From: Actinospineispora acaciae DSM 45401
GTDB taxonomy: Bacteria; Actinomycetota; Actinomycetes; Mycobacteriales; Pseudonocardiaceae
NCBI RefSeq assembly: GCF_000620785.1
Contig: NZ_JIAI01000001.1
Coordinates: 1,488,001 to 1,552,000, forward strand
Direction of reading: 5' to 3'
DNA length: 64,000 nucleotides
Below are positions 16,840-24,254 of this stretch, in pieces. The notes beneath the pieces are model-generated. The model had not been told where the DNA came from, did no database searches, and saw only the letters and a list, made by a program, of their open reading frames with translations. The translations under genes were made by a program, and so were the position numbers. Within the stretch, counting starts at the first letter, position 1. Each line of letters opens with the position of its first letter.

Positions 16840-17540
16840 GTCCCGGCCGCCGGGCCTGACCGCCGAGGGCCGGATGATCCGTGCAGCCGGTCCGTCTGGT
16901 CGTCGAGGTGGCCGTCGAGCCGGGTGCGCAACAGCCGGACCCAGGAGGCCGGGAGCACCTCAGGGTGGTCGAGCAGGCGCCGCGCGGCGGCCAGGTCGGC
17001 GCGGTCGACGTTGAGCACGCGGTGCGCCTCGGCCGCTGTGATGCCGTGTCGCGGGCGGACGAGCGGGTCGAGGCGTTCGCCGGCGGCCACCCGGCCGGGG
17101 CGCAGTACCGCGCAGTAGAACCCGGTCCGGCCGGTGCGCTGGGTCTGGACCGCCATGTCCGCGATGCCGTGGTGCGCGGCCAGCTTGTAGCAGGGCCGGC
17201 GCGGTTGCGTCACCTGGAGCACGGCGGTGCCGACGGCGTAGACGGCGCCGAGCACGGCGTCGCCCTCCAGGAGCCCGGCGATCGTGAGGTTCTCCCCGAA
17301 CGCCGGCGCGGTGAACCGCCCCCAGGCCGAGTAGTGCTCGTTCGGGTAGAGCAGCACCGCCTTGTTCGGCCCGCCGTGGTGCGTCCGGTCGCCCTGCTCG
17401 TCGCCGCTCAACCCGAGCCGGGTGACCTCGACCGGCCCCTGGACCGGGGTCTTCGCGATGCCCGACGGCACGCTCCGGCCGCGCCAGGACAGCGGCCGCG
17501 CGGCGCCGACGGACACGAGCAGCACCCGCCCGCCGGTCAT
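16809..17540 (-). CDS. MOSC domain protein (YiiM-like)
   Basis: 243 residues. The MOSC core is clear: VQGPVEVTRLGLSGDEQGD, then HHGGPNKAVLLYP near residue 60, FGENLTI near 85, and the cysteine of RRPCYKL that in this family is thought to hold a molybdenum cofactor or sulfur. YiiM-type proteins reduce N-hydroxylated compounds such as 6-hydroxylaminopurine. ATG 17540 makes an ATGA overlap with the GATase gene. It is co-transcribed with the GATase behind a MarR operator, so it may belong to a detoxification response. Confidence 0.88.
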   Translation of the reverse strand: MTGGRVLLVSVGAARPLSWRGRSVPSGIAKTPVQGPVEVTRLGLSGDEQGDRTHHGGPNKAVLLYPNEHYSAWGRFTAPAFGENLTIAGLLEGDAVLGAVYAVGTAVLQVTQPRRPCYKLAAHHGIADMAVQTQRTGRTGFYCAVLRPGRVAAGERLDPLVRPRHGITAAEAHRVLNVDRADLAAARRLLDHPEVLPASWVRLLRTRLDGHLDDQTDRLHGSSGPRRSGPAAGTFTIDIRSSP

Positions 17541-18208
17541 CGACGGACCGCGAGCGCGTGCTCGGCCCAGCGGCGCAGGATCCGCTCCCCCGCGGCGGCC
17601 ACCGCCCGGGCCGCGTCCGGGGCCACCACGGTCCCCGAGGGCAGGTGCGGGCGCACCCTGGCGAGTGCGTCGGCGTCCAGCTCGACGTGGAACTGCAGCC
17701 CGTACGACCCGCCGACCCGGAACGCCTGGTGCGCGTACCGCGTCGAGCTGGCCAGCGGCACGCCGCGCTCGGGCAGCTCGAAGGTGTCCTGGTGCCAGTG
17801 CACGACCGGCAGCTCCGGCCCGGACGGCCCGAGCACCGGGTCGGCCAGCCCGTCCGGGGTGAGCGCGACGGTCCCGACGCCGACCTCCAGCTCCGGCCCG
17901 CGCCAGACGCTCGCGCCCAGCGCCGCCGCGAGGAGCTGCGCGCCCAGGCAGACACCGAGCACCGGCCGGCCCCGGCGGACGCACCGCGCGATCAGCTCCC
18001 GCTCGTTCGCGAGATGTGGGTGATCCCGGTCGTCGAGGGCGCCCATCGGCCCGCCGAGCACCACGAGCACATCGAGCCCCGACGCCTCCGGCAGCGGTTC
18101 ACCCAGGTCGGCGCGCACCACCCGCACCTCGGCGCCGGCCTCGGCCAGCGCCGGCGCGATCAGGCCGGGCCCCTCGAACGGAACGTGTTGAACCACCACC
18201 GCCTGCAA
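17537..18208 (-). CDS. Class I glutamine amidotransferase-like protein
   Basis: 223 residues with the nucleophile elbow GVCLGAQLLAAALGA (Cys near residue 87), HWHQDTF, and the catalytic histidine in LQFHVELD. These stand-alone GATase proteins resemble the GMP synthase glutaminase domain and gamma-glutamyl peptidases, but most are uncharacterised. TTG 18208 is chosen because GAGGAGG lies 5 nt upstream; an in-frame TTG at 18250 lacks a ribosome-binding site. The MarR operator at 18252-18272 sits directly upstream. Confidence 0.85.
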   Translation of the reverse strand: MQAVVVQHVPFEGPGLIAPALAEAGAEVRVVRADLGEPLPEASGLDVLVVLGGPMGALDDRDHPHLANERELIARCVRRGRPVLGVCLGAQLLAAALGASVWRGPELEVGVGTVALTPDGLADPVLGPSGPELPVVHWHQDTFELPERGVPLASSTRYAHQAFRVGGSYGLQFHVELDADALARVRPHLPSGTVVAPDAARAVAAAGERILRRWAEHALAVRR

Positions 18209-18251
18209 CCGGGCCTCCTCGGGGTGCTCCCTTCCGCGAGCATCCCACAAG

Positions 18252-18272
18252 CTAGCTAGGACTCCTACCTAG
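18252..18272. promoter_or_regulatory. MarR operator, copy 1 (upstream of GATase-MOSC)
   Basis: A 21-bp inverted repeat with one mismatched pair, centred on the 11-mer TAGGACTCCTA (18257-18267). It covers the stop codon of the MarR gene and lies upstream of the GATase gene on the same strand. The same 11-mer recurs in front of the MarR gene itself. Confidence 0.7.
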
Positions 18273-18862
18273 TTTGTCGCGACCACGGGCTCGTGCTCCG
18301 GGCAGTCGGTGCGCAGGTCGACCAGGGGCAACGGCGCCTCGAGCAGGTCACAGCGGTGCGGCGCGGCCGGGTCGGTCCGGGCGTTGGGCCTGAAGAAGCG
18401 GCAGCTGGTGCACGTCCGCACCACGCTCACCACGCCCTGGCGTTGCAGGTCCGCGATGACCCGCAGCAGGCCGTGCAGGGTGGCGGCCCGGTCCGCGACC
18501 GGCAGCCCGGCGAGCGCCGCCAGCAACGGCCCGTCCCACGGCGCCAGCTCGCCCGCGACCGCCTCGCCGCCGGCGGTGAGCGTGAGCAGCCGACGGCGCC
18601 CGTCCGCGCCCGGCGAGCGCGTCACCAGCCCCTTCCGCTCCAGCGCAGTCACCGCGTCGGACATCGTCGGCGTGGTGACGTCGAACTCGGCGGCGAGCGC
18701 GCTGACCTCGCGGCGGACCGTCGGCCGCCGGGACAGCGCGAGCACCGCCTGCTGCTGCAACGGCGACAGCCCGTGCGCGCGGGCGCTGTGCTGGGCCAGC
18801 GAGCGCAGCCCGTGCCCGAGCCGCTCGATCGCGTCGGCCAGCCGCCGGTCCAGGTCCGCCAC
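18269..18862 (-). CDS. MarR-family regulator with C-terminal four-cysteine motif
   Basis: 197 residues. The winged helix occupies residues 15-105, with the recognition helix around TTPTMSDAVTALERKGLV and the wing at SPGADGRRRLLTL. After a helical linker a cysteine cluster appears: C151-x2-C154, C171 and C187 (CTSCRFFRPN, PHRCDLL, TDCPEH). Four cysteines fit a zinc or iron-sulfur site, which ordinary MarR proteins lack. GTG 18862 is the start. Its probable operator occurs before its own gene and before the GATase-MOSC pair, implying autoregulation and control of those genes, perhaps in response to metal or oxidants. Confidence 0.88.
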   Translation of the reverse strand: MADLDRRLADAIERLGHGLRSLAQHSARAHGLSPLQQQAVLALSRRPTVRREVSALAAEFDVTTPTMSDAVTALERKGLVTRSPGADGRRRLLTLTAGGEAVAGELAPWDGPLLAALAGLPVADRAATLHGLLRVIADLQRQGVVSVVRTCTSCRFFRPNARTDPAAPHRCDLLEAPLPLVDLRTDCPEHEPVVATN

Positions 18863-18880
18863 GCCGCCCGCCTCAAGACA

Positions 18881-18891
18881 TAGGACTCCTA
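18881..18891. promoter_or_regulatory. MarR operator, copy 2 (upstream of the MarR gene)
   Basis: The 11-mer TAGGACTCCTA, identical to the core of the site at 18252-18272, lies 18 nt upstream of the MarR GTG and immediately after the EamA stop codon. The arms are 5 bp around one central base. It supports autoregulation. Confidence 0.65.
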
Positions 18892-18892
18892 C

Positions 18893-19792
18893 TTACCGGA
18901 GAGGATACGACGCGGGCGCCCGAGACCGGGGCGCGTTGAGGCACACGCCCATGCAGCCGAGCACCACGGCGGCGGTCACCGGCACCGACCAGGTGATCCG
19001 CTCGCCGAGCAGCAGGGCCGACCAGGCGATGGCCAGGAACGGCTGGGCGAGGTTGAGCTGGCCGACCCGGGCGGTCCCGCCCGCCGCGAGCCCGAGGTAC
19101 CACAGCACGGACCCGACGAACATGCTGGCCACGCCCGCGTACCCGAAGCCGACCCAGGCCCGCGCCGGGATCGCCCCGAATGTCCGCGTCGAAGCCGCCA
19201 CCGCGAGCAGCACCGCCGCCGCCGGGGCCAGCAGGATCATCGCCCAGCACAGCGTCCGGGTGCCGCCGAGCCGCCGCGCCACCCGGCCGCCCTCCACGTA
19301 TCCGACCGCGACGCTCAGGATGCTGGCGACCAGCCACCCGTCCGCCGCGCTCGGCCCGCCCCCGCCCTGCACCAGGGCGAACGCGACCACCGCCGCGAAC
19401 CCGACCGCACACGCCAGCCAGAACCGCGCCGGCGGCCGCTCCCCGGTCCGCAGCGCGGACAGCACGGCGGTCGCCGCCGGCGCCAGGCCGATCACCACCG
19501 CGCCGTGATAGGCCGGAACCCGCTCCACCGCCAGCGCCAGGAACAGCGGGAACCCCACGGCCAGCCCCACGCCGGTGACGAGCAGGCTGGGCACCAGCTC
19601 GCGCCCCGGCCAGCCCAGCCGCCCGGTCACCAGCAGCGTGGCCAGCCCGAGCACGGCCGCGATCACGATCCGGCCGTAGGTGAGGACGTCGGCGCCGAAC
19701 ACGCCGGCCGCCACCCGGGTCGCCGGGGCGGTGCCGCTGAAGCAGAGCACGCCGGCGGCGCCGAACGCCAGGCCGTCGGTCCAGCGGCTCAC
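18893..19792 (-). CDS. EamA-family (DMT) transporter
   Basis: 299 residues with ten hydrophobic segments in two EamA repeats, and the LNLAQPFLAIAWSALLLGE segment of the second repeat that is common in this superfamily. Members usually export metabolites or amino-acid-like compounds. GTG 19792 overlaps the CGNR stop (GTGA), so the two genes are coupled; a longer upstream reading is proline/arginine-rich and unlikely. It is followed by the MarR gene after 30 bp. Confidence 0.9.
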   Translation of the reverse strand: MSRWTDGLAFGAAGVLCFSGTAPATRVAAGVFGADVLTYGRIVIAAVLGLATLLVTGRLGWPGRELVPSLLVTGVGLAVGFPLFLALAVERVPAYHGAVVIGLAPAATAVLSALRTGERPPARFWLACAVGFAAVVAFALVQGGGGPSAADGWLVASILSVAVGYVEGGRVARRLGGTRTLCWAMILLAPAAAVLLAVAASTRTFGAIPARAWVGFGYAGVASMFVGSVLWYLGLAAGGTARVGQLNLAQPFLAIAWSALLLGERITWSVPVTAAVVLGCMGVCLNAPRSRAPASYPLR

Positions 19793-20373
19793 GGCCCGTC
19801 GCCCTCGGGGGAGCGGCGGGCGCGGTGGTCGCGGACGTGTTGACGGTTCCCGCACCTGTTCTGCGCGCACCAGCGGCGGGTGCCCGGCCGGGAGGTGTCG
19901 ACGAACAGGAACGCGCAGTCCGGGGCGGCGCACTCCCGGAGCCGGTCGGCCAGCGGCCCGGTCAGCACGTCGATGCAGTCCCTGGCCACCGTCGCCAGCG
20001 CGGCCGCGACCGGCTCCCCGGCCGACCAGCGCACGCCGCCGGACGGCGTCAGCTGGGGAAACCGGTCAGGATGGGCCGCGGTCGCGTTCACCACCGCGAT
20101 GTCCGCCGCATCCGGTGCCCGCCCCGCCAGGTGCCGGCCGAACAACCGGTAACCGGCCTCCCGCAGCGCCCGGGCGCTCGCGAGCTGCTCGGGGGTCGCC
20201 CGCGCGCCGTCCCCACACAGCCCCGCCGCGCACAGCCACCGGGCCAGGTCGGCGGGGTCGCGCAGCTGCTCGACCGGCTCCCGGTGCCGCCACAGCAGCG
20301 TCGAGCACAGGTCCAGGCTGGGCCGCCCGGCGCGGAACCGGAACGAGTCCCCGTCCGCCGTCCACCGCGCCAC
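19789..20373 (-). CDS. CGNR zinc-finger protein (ABATE domain), putative regulator
   Basis: 194 residues. The N-terminal 140 residues form the ABATE-type stress-related region, and the C-terminus is the CGNR zinc finger: CAAPDC, then RRWCAQNRCGNRQHV. Such proteins are thought to be DNA-binding regulators of neighbouring genes. The start is GTG 20373. It is coupled to the EamA exporter by a GTGA overlap and preceded by a palindrome at 20382-20404, which it may bind. Confidence 0.88.
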   Translation of the reverse strand: MARWTADGDSFRFRAGRPSLDLCSTLLWRHREPVEQLRDPADLARWLCAAGLCGDGARATPEQLASARALREAGYRLFGRHLAGRAPDAADIAVVNATAAHPDRFPQLTPSGGVRWSAGEPVAAALATVARDCIDVLTGPLADRLRECAAPDCAFLFVDTSRPGTRRWCAQNRCGNRQHVRDHRARRSPEGDGP

Positions 20374-20381
20374 GACCTCAC

Positions 20382-20404
20382 CGTAACGCCTTTAACCCAT
20401 TACG
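20382..20404. promoter_or_regulatory. Imperfect palindrome upstream of the CGNR gene
   Basis: A 23-bp dyad with perfect outer arms CGTAA (20382-20386) and TTACG (20400-20404) and inner matches TT/AA. It begins 8 bp upstream of the CGNR start codon, in the gap between that gene and the carboxylesterase stop, a usual place for an autoregulatory operator. Confidence 0.4.
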
Positions 20405-20411
20405 GCAAAGG

Positions 20412-21995
20412 TCACCGCCAGAACTCGACCTGGTGCTCGGCGGAGACATCCACCGGCCCGATCCCCTCGGTGTCGAGCCGCTGCGCGAGCTTCGGGTCCT
20501 CGACCGGAGCCCAGCGAGGCAGGCCGGGGCCGTTGGGGTCTCCGGTGTGGGCGAACTGTGCCCAGTACCGGATCATGAGGTCCGCCAGGTTGCGCTGGGC
20601 GTCGCTGAGCGGCCGCCCGTACCCGACGGCGGTGAACAGGTACTGCAGCTCCGAGGTGTGGTACGCGCCGGTGGCGAAGGCGGGCGGTGGGACCGTCGAC
20701 ATCCAGGGGGCCGCCCGATCGGTGAACTCGTAGGCATAGGTCGGGGCCTTCCCCGCCAGGCGCCGGTTCAGCTCCCGCATCGGGACGGCGTACGTGGCAT
20801 CGGTGATGACTGCCGCCCACGCCTCGGCCGCCGAGCCGAAGCGCTCCGGCGGGTAGCGGGCCAGCACCGCGTCCGCCCTGTCGCCCGCCCAGGCCCGTAT
20901 CCGCGCGACATACGCGGCGGTGTCGGCCGGGGGTTCGAGCGCCGGGCCGATGCGGTACTCGTCGCGGGTGATGCCGTGCATGATCGGCACCCTGGGCAGC
21001 TCGGCGGTGGCGGGGTCGACCGGGAGGACGCCCCCGCCGATCGTCGGGCCGAACCAGTCCTGGAACGCGGTGGCCTCCTCCAGCCTGCTCGCCGGCACCG
21101 CCCGCAGGCACGCCGTGGCCGTCGCCGGGTCCGCGCAGCCGAGCTTGGCCGCCACGGCCACACCCTGGGTGTTCGCCGACGTCCGGGAGCGCGGGAACCC
21201 CGACGGATCCGGGCTCGGCGACCCGTCCTGGCCGGGCCCAGCGGTCATCGGCCCAGTGGTCATCGTGCACGGCTCGCTCTGGATGATGGCCCGGTGGAAC
21301 AGCCCCCGCGACCTCGGCGCGACCAGGTGGGCGCAGACGCTGCGCGCCCCCGACGACTGCCCGAAGATCGTCACCGAGCCGGGGTCGCCGCCGAACGCGG
21401 CCGCGTTGCGCTGGACCCACCGCAGCGCCGCCTGCTGGTCCTCCAGGCCGAAGTTGCCGGACGCCTCGCCCATCGCGGGGTGGGCGAGGAACCCGAGCGC
21501 GCCGAGCCGGTAGTTGAGCGTGACGACCATGACGCCGCCGCGTTCGGCCAGCATGCTCGCGCCGTAGTCCGCCCCGGACCCCCAGACGTAGGCGCCGCCG
21601 TGAATCCACACCATCACCGGCGCCGGCCGCTCGGTGCGCAGCGGCGCCGCGACGTTCAGCGACAGGCAGTCCTCGACGCCCCTGGCCGGCTGTCCGGGAA
21701 AGGCGGGCTGCGCGCACGGCTCGGTGTACTGGGTGGCGTCCCTGACCTCGGTCCACCGACCCGGCGGACGCGGCGACGACCACCGCAGGTCGCCGACCGG
21801 CGCGGCGGCGTACGGGATGCCTCGGTACTCCCGGGTGCCGCTGCCGATCACGCCGCGCACCGGGCCGCTGTCGGTGGCGACGACCTCGCCGTCCGGGAGG
21901 TCAGGCGGAGCGGCGGGGAGGTTCGCCAGGACGATCCCGACCGCCGCGGCCACCAGCACCACCGCCGCCAGCGACCACTTCCACGACTTCCTCAC
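20412..21995 (-). CDS. Secreted or membrane-anchored carboxylesterase, type B
   Basis: 527 residues. A hydrophobic N-terminal segment (residues 8-25) follows basic residues and should export or anchor the protein. The type-B features are in order: oxyanion HGG near 132, EDCLSLNV near 108, the nucleophile elbow GQSSGA with Ser214 (more often GESAGA), and YPPERFG and AYHTSELQYLF near the catalytic histidine. It hydrolyses carboxylic esters; the substrate cannot be deduced. GTG 21995 has GGAGGG upstream. It appears to be a single-gene unit. Confidence 0.9.
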   Translation of the reverse strand: MRKSWKWSLAAVVLVAAAVGIVLANLPAAPPDLPDGEVVATDSGPVRGVIGSGTREYRGIPYAAAPVGDLRWSSPRPPGRWTEVRDATQYTEPCAQPAFPGQPARGVEDCLSLNVAAPLRTERPAPVMVWIHGGAYVWGSGADYGASMLAERGGVMVVTLNYRLGALGFLAHPAMGEASGNFGLEDQQAALRWVQRNAAAFGGDPGSVTIFGQSSGARSVCAHLVAPRSRGLFHRAIIQSEPCTMTTGPMTAGPGQDGSPSPDPSGFPRSRTSANTQGVAVAAKLGCADPATATACLRAVPASRLEEATAFQDWFGPTIGGGVLPVDPATAELPRVPIMHGITRDEYRIGPALEPPADTAAYVARIRAWAGDRADAVLARYPPERFGSAAEAWAAVITDATYAVPMRELNRRLAGKAPTYAYEFTDRAAPWMSTVPPPAFATGAYHTSELQYLFTAVGYGRPLSDAQRNLADLMIRYWAQFAHTGDPNGPGLPRWAPVEDPKLAQRLDTEGIGPVDVSAEHQVEFWR

Positions 21996-22051
21996 CGCGC
22001 CCTCCGCCGACGTACGCCAGGCCGATCACAACCTCGCAGATCGGCCGGCCC

Positions 22052-22855
22052 TCACGGAAGGTGATTAGCCTCCGGGCGCGGTGGCCTGTTGCACAGGTGC
22101 AGCAGCCCGGGCGGACCGTCGTGGCGGAACCACTCGGTGCCGTAGACGGAGGCGAAGTCGTGGCCGGGCAGCGTGGCGGCGTCGATCTGGCTGGCGTGGG
22201 CGGTCACCGCCGCGTACTTGCGCGCGACGGTGTCGGGCTCGCCGGTCACGGTGAGGGTGATCTCGTCGCTGGTACGGCCGAAGCCCACGCCCGCCGACCT
22301 CGCCGCGCCCTGCACCAGGTGCCGGCCCGGCCCGTGGTGGCGCAGGCGCTCGCGGTCGACGGTGACCCGGTAGCTGTCGGCGCGGACCATGCCGGCGGCG
22401 GTGGCGCCGATCCGGTGGGTGGCGCGGTGGTCGGGGTGGCCGTAGATGCCCTGTTCGTCGTCGTAGATCATCGTGTCGGCGGCCTCGGCCTCCACCAGCC
22501 GCGCGATCCGGCGCGCCAGCCGGTCCGGGTCGGCGGCGGCGAGCGCGCGCGGATGGGTGCCGCTGGCCCAGCCAGGCAGGCCCGAGTCGCGCTGGCCGAG
22601 CAGCACCAGCCGGGCCACCCCGAGCTCCGCCGCGGAGCGCTCCACCTCGGTGATCCGCTGCTGCGCGACGGTGCGCCCGCGCTCCAACGGCACCCTGGAC
22701 TCGCCGAGCTCACCGGCCGTGGCCACCACCAGGACCACCCTGGCCCCGGCGTCGGCGAGGCGCCGCAGCGTGATGCCGGTGAAGATTGCCTCGTCGTCGG
22801 GATGCGCGTGCAGGGCGAGGACGGTACGGCCGCGAACGTCGAACGTGCTGAGCAT
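22052..22855 (-). CDS. LmbE/PIG-L family N-deacetylase or amidase
   Basis: 267 residues. The zinc site of the PIG-L/LmbE family is present as AHPDDEAIFTG (residues 16-26) and the HPDH motif near residue 134. Relatives include MshB and Mca, which act on mycothiol precursors and conjugates, and antibiotic deacetylases. The sequence alone does not choose between them. ATG 22855 has GGTGAT upstream. A cysteine-rich small ORF ends 64 nt before the start, which could tie expression to cysteine supply. Confidence 0.88.
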   Translation of the reverse strand: MLSTFDVRGRTVLALHAHPDDEAIFTGITLRRLADAGARVVLVVATAGELGESRVPLERGRTVAQQRITEVERSAAELGVARLVLLGQRDSGLPGWASGTHPRALAAADPDRLARRIARLVEAEAADTMIYDDEQGIYGHPDHRATHRIGATAAGMVRADSYRVTVDRERLRHHGPGRHLVQGAARSAGVGFGRTSDEITLTVTGEPDTVARKYAAVTAHASQIDAATLPGHDFASVYGTEWFRHDGPPGLLHLCNRPPRPEANHLP

Positions 22856-22919
22856 GATGTGTGATCACCCAGGATCGGGGGCCGGCGAACGGCACGGCCC
22901 GTGTTGCCAGAGGGAAAGG

Positions 22920-23009
22920 TCAGCTAGTGCGACAGCCCTGACAACACAGCGAACAGCGACAGCACACGCAGCGGCGGCGGTCGGTCGCGTCGATCACGCA
23001 GGAGATCAT
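22920..23009 (-). CDS. Small cysteine-rich ORF, possible leader peptide
   Basis: A 29-codon reading with eight cysteines: Cys4, 14, 16, 17, 19, 22, 23 and 26, including two adjacent pairs. It ends 64 nt upstream of the PIG-L start on the same strand. Actinobacteria use short ORFs with runs of Cys codons as cysteine-responsive attenuators before sulfur-related genes, and the PIG-L family includes mycothiol enzymes. No Shine-Dalgarno sequence precedes the ATG, and the region is low in complexity, so chance is a serious alternative. Its coding status rests on composition and position only. Confidence 0.3.
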   Translation of the reverse strand: MISCVIDATDRRRCVCCRCSLCCQGCRTS

Positions 23010-23119
23010 GCCAGCACGCGGGCTCGTGCCCGCACGCGGGGTGCCGCATAGCTTGGTGGGGTGTCGCGCATGGTGCGGGGTGTGCGGCGCCCCAGGCCGG
23101 TATGCGGCGAGTGAGTCCG

Positions 23120-23248
23120 TCAGCCCGCCGACCAGGCGGACAGCTCGTCCTCGATCGCGGCCGCCGAACCCACGCATGCGGTGATCAGCACGACCACGGT
23201 GCCGATCACAACGGCGGTGACGACCCGCCGGATGTGCCGTACTCGCAT
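23120..23248 (-). CDS. Small putative lipoprotein or membrane peptide (42 aa)
   Basis: ATG 23248 has AGGGAG 7 nt upstream. The product begins with five basic residues, then a hydrophobic stretch ending in LITAC, which fits a lipobox (Cys about 26), and a short acidic tail. No family is recognised. The gene is preceded by a long hairpin at 23265-23316, which supports a transcribed leader. It stands alone between the PIG-L gene and an unknown membrane protein. Confidence 0.5.
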   Translation of the reverse strand: MRVRHIRRVVTAVVIGTVVVLITACVGSAAAIEDELSAWSAG

Positions 23249-23264
23249 CAACGATCTCCCTAAC

Positions 23265-23316
23265 CTGGTCGGCACCCGTGCCCGCACCACGGAACGGGGC
23301 ACGGGCGCCGAGCCAG
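23265..23316 (-). promoter_or_regulatory. Long hairpin in the leader of the small lipoprotein gene
   Basis: The arms at 23265-23283 and 23297-23316 pair almost throughout; the inner 9 bp (23275-23283 with 23297-23305) are perfect, around a 13-nt loop. The structure ends just before the Shine-Dalgarno sequence on the minus strand. A TATATT box lies further upstream. It resembles a structured 5' leader, but I cannot match it to a known riboswitch. Confidence 0.4.
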
Positions 23317-23519
23317 AGGACGTGGGATGCCACATCACCGTCTGCGACGGATGTTGCCAATGGAACGTGAGGCAATATAACGCAGCCGGGCGGCGGTCCC
23401 CACGGGGGGTAACCAATGCTGCCCGTCGGTAGGCCAATCGGGTGAGGCACGCGCGCTTGGTTCGGGACGGACGGTGACGCGCACCGTTGCCGGCCGGGTA
23501 GCCGGGCCGAGACCGGTCT

Positions 23520-24191
23520 TCAGAGCCGACCGATGATGCTCAGGAACACGCAGACGATCATGGCTCCCCCGTACACCACCACGATCAGCCATGGCAGCCC
23601 GAACACCGCCGCCAGCACGAAGGGCGTAGACAACACCGCAAGCGCGGCCACCGCCATGGCGATTCCGGCCAGCCCCATGCCCATGCCGGACCCAAGGCCG
23701 CGCCAGTCGAACGGGACTTTGTCCAGGGTGTCCCTTTCCACCGCCCTGCGCGCGCGCTTCTGTGAGCCGCGACTCTGGAGCGGCAGTTTTCCTTCGAGCT
23801 CATCCCAGCCGCGGACGGTTCCAGGGTAGCGGTCCCTTCCCAGCCTCAGTTGCGGCGCACCCGACCCGTCGACGGTCAAGGCGATATGTGCCACCGTCCT
23901 CCGGTCGCCTTCGACGATGACCGATATCGTCCACTGATACCCCGGAGTTTCCGTGGAAATCCTTCGTGACGGCACCGCAACCTCGTAGTCGACCCGGTCT
24001 TCCGACGTCGTGAACAGGTATGAGTCGTCCGCATATGTCGAAATCATGCCGCGAAACTCGTCAAGGCGGCCCCCGGAGCCGCGGGCCCTTCGCCGAAGGT
24101 GCCCGACCTGCGCCTTCAGGGTTCTTCGAGCAGCTCGAAGAACGGACTCGGTCCGCGCGCGCCGGGCATCCGAATGGTCACGTGTGTGCAT
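23520..24191 (-). CDS. Hypothetical protein with two C-terminal membrane segments
   Basis: 223 residues, family not recognised. The first 45 residues are Arg-rich; residues 46-150 look like a soluble domain with beta-strand character. Two hydrophobic segments follow (about residues 172-195 and 198-220), so the soluble part is anchored at its C-terminal side. It is monocistronic as far as can be seen, with no clear partner. Confidence 0.65.
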   Translation of the reverse strand: MHTRDHSDARRARTESVLRAARRTLKAQVGHLRRRARGSGGRLDEFRGMISTYADDSYLFTTSEDRVDYEVAVPSRRISTETPGYQWTISVIVEGDRRTVAHIALTVDGSGAPQLRLGRDRYPGTVRGWDELEGKLPLQSRGSQKRARRAVERDTLDKVPFDWRGLGSGMGMGLAGIAMAVAALAVLSTPFVLAAVFGLPWLIVVVYGGAMIVCVFLSIIGRL

Positions 24192-24254
24192 GTCGGCGTC
24201 AAGTCTGCACCACCCGTGCTCCTCGCGGCAGCCAAACCACCGAACGCGAAATCC

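Noticed and set aside
23010..23450. A 176-codon minus-strand frame extending the cysteine-rich ORF upstream.
   Set aside because: Composition is Arg/Gly/His-rich without domains, and it overlaps the better-supported small lipoprotein gene in another frame. Only the Cys-rich tail is kept, as a separate low-confidence call.
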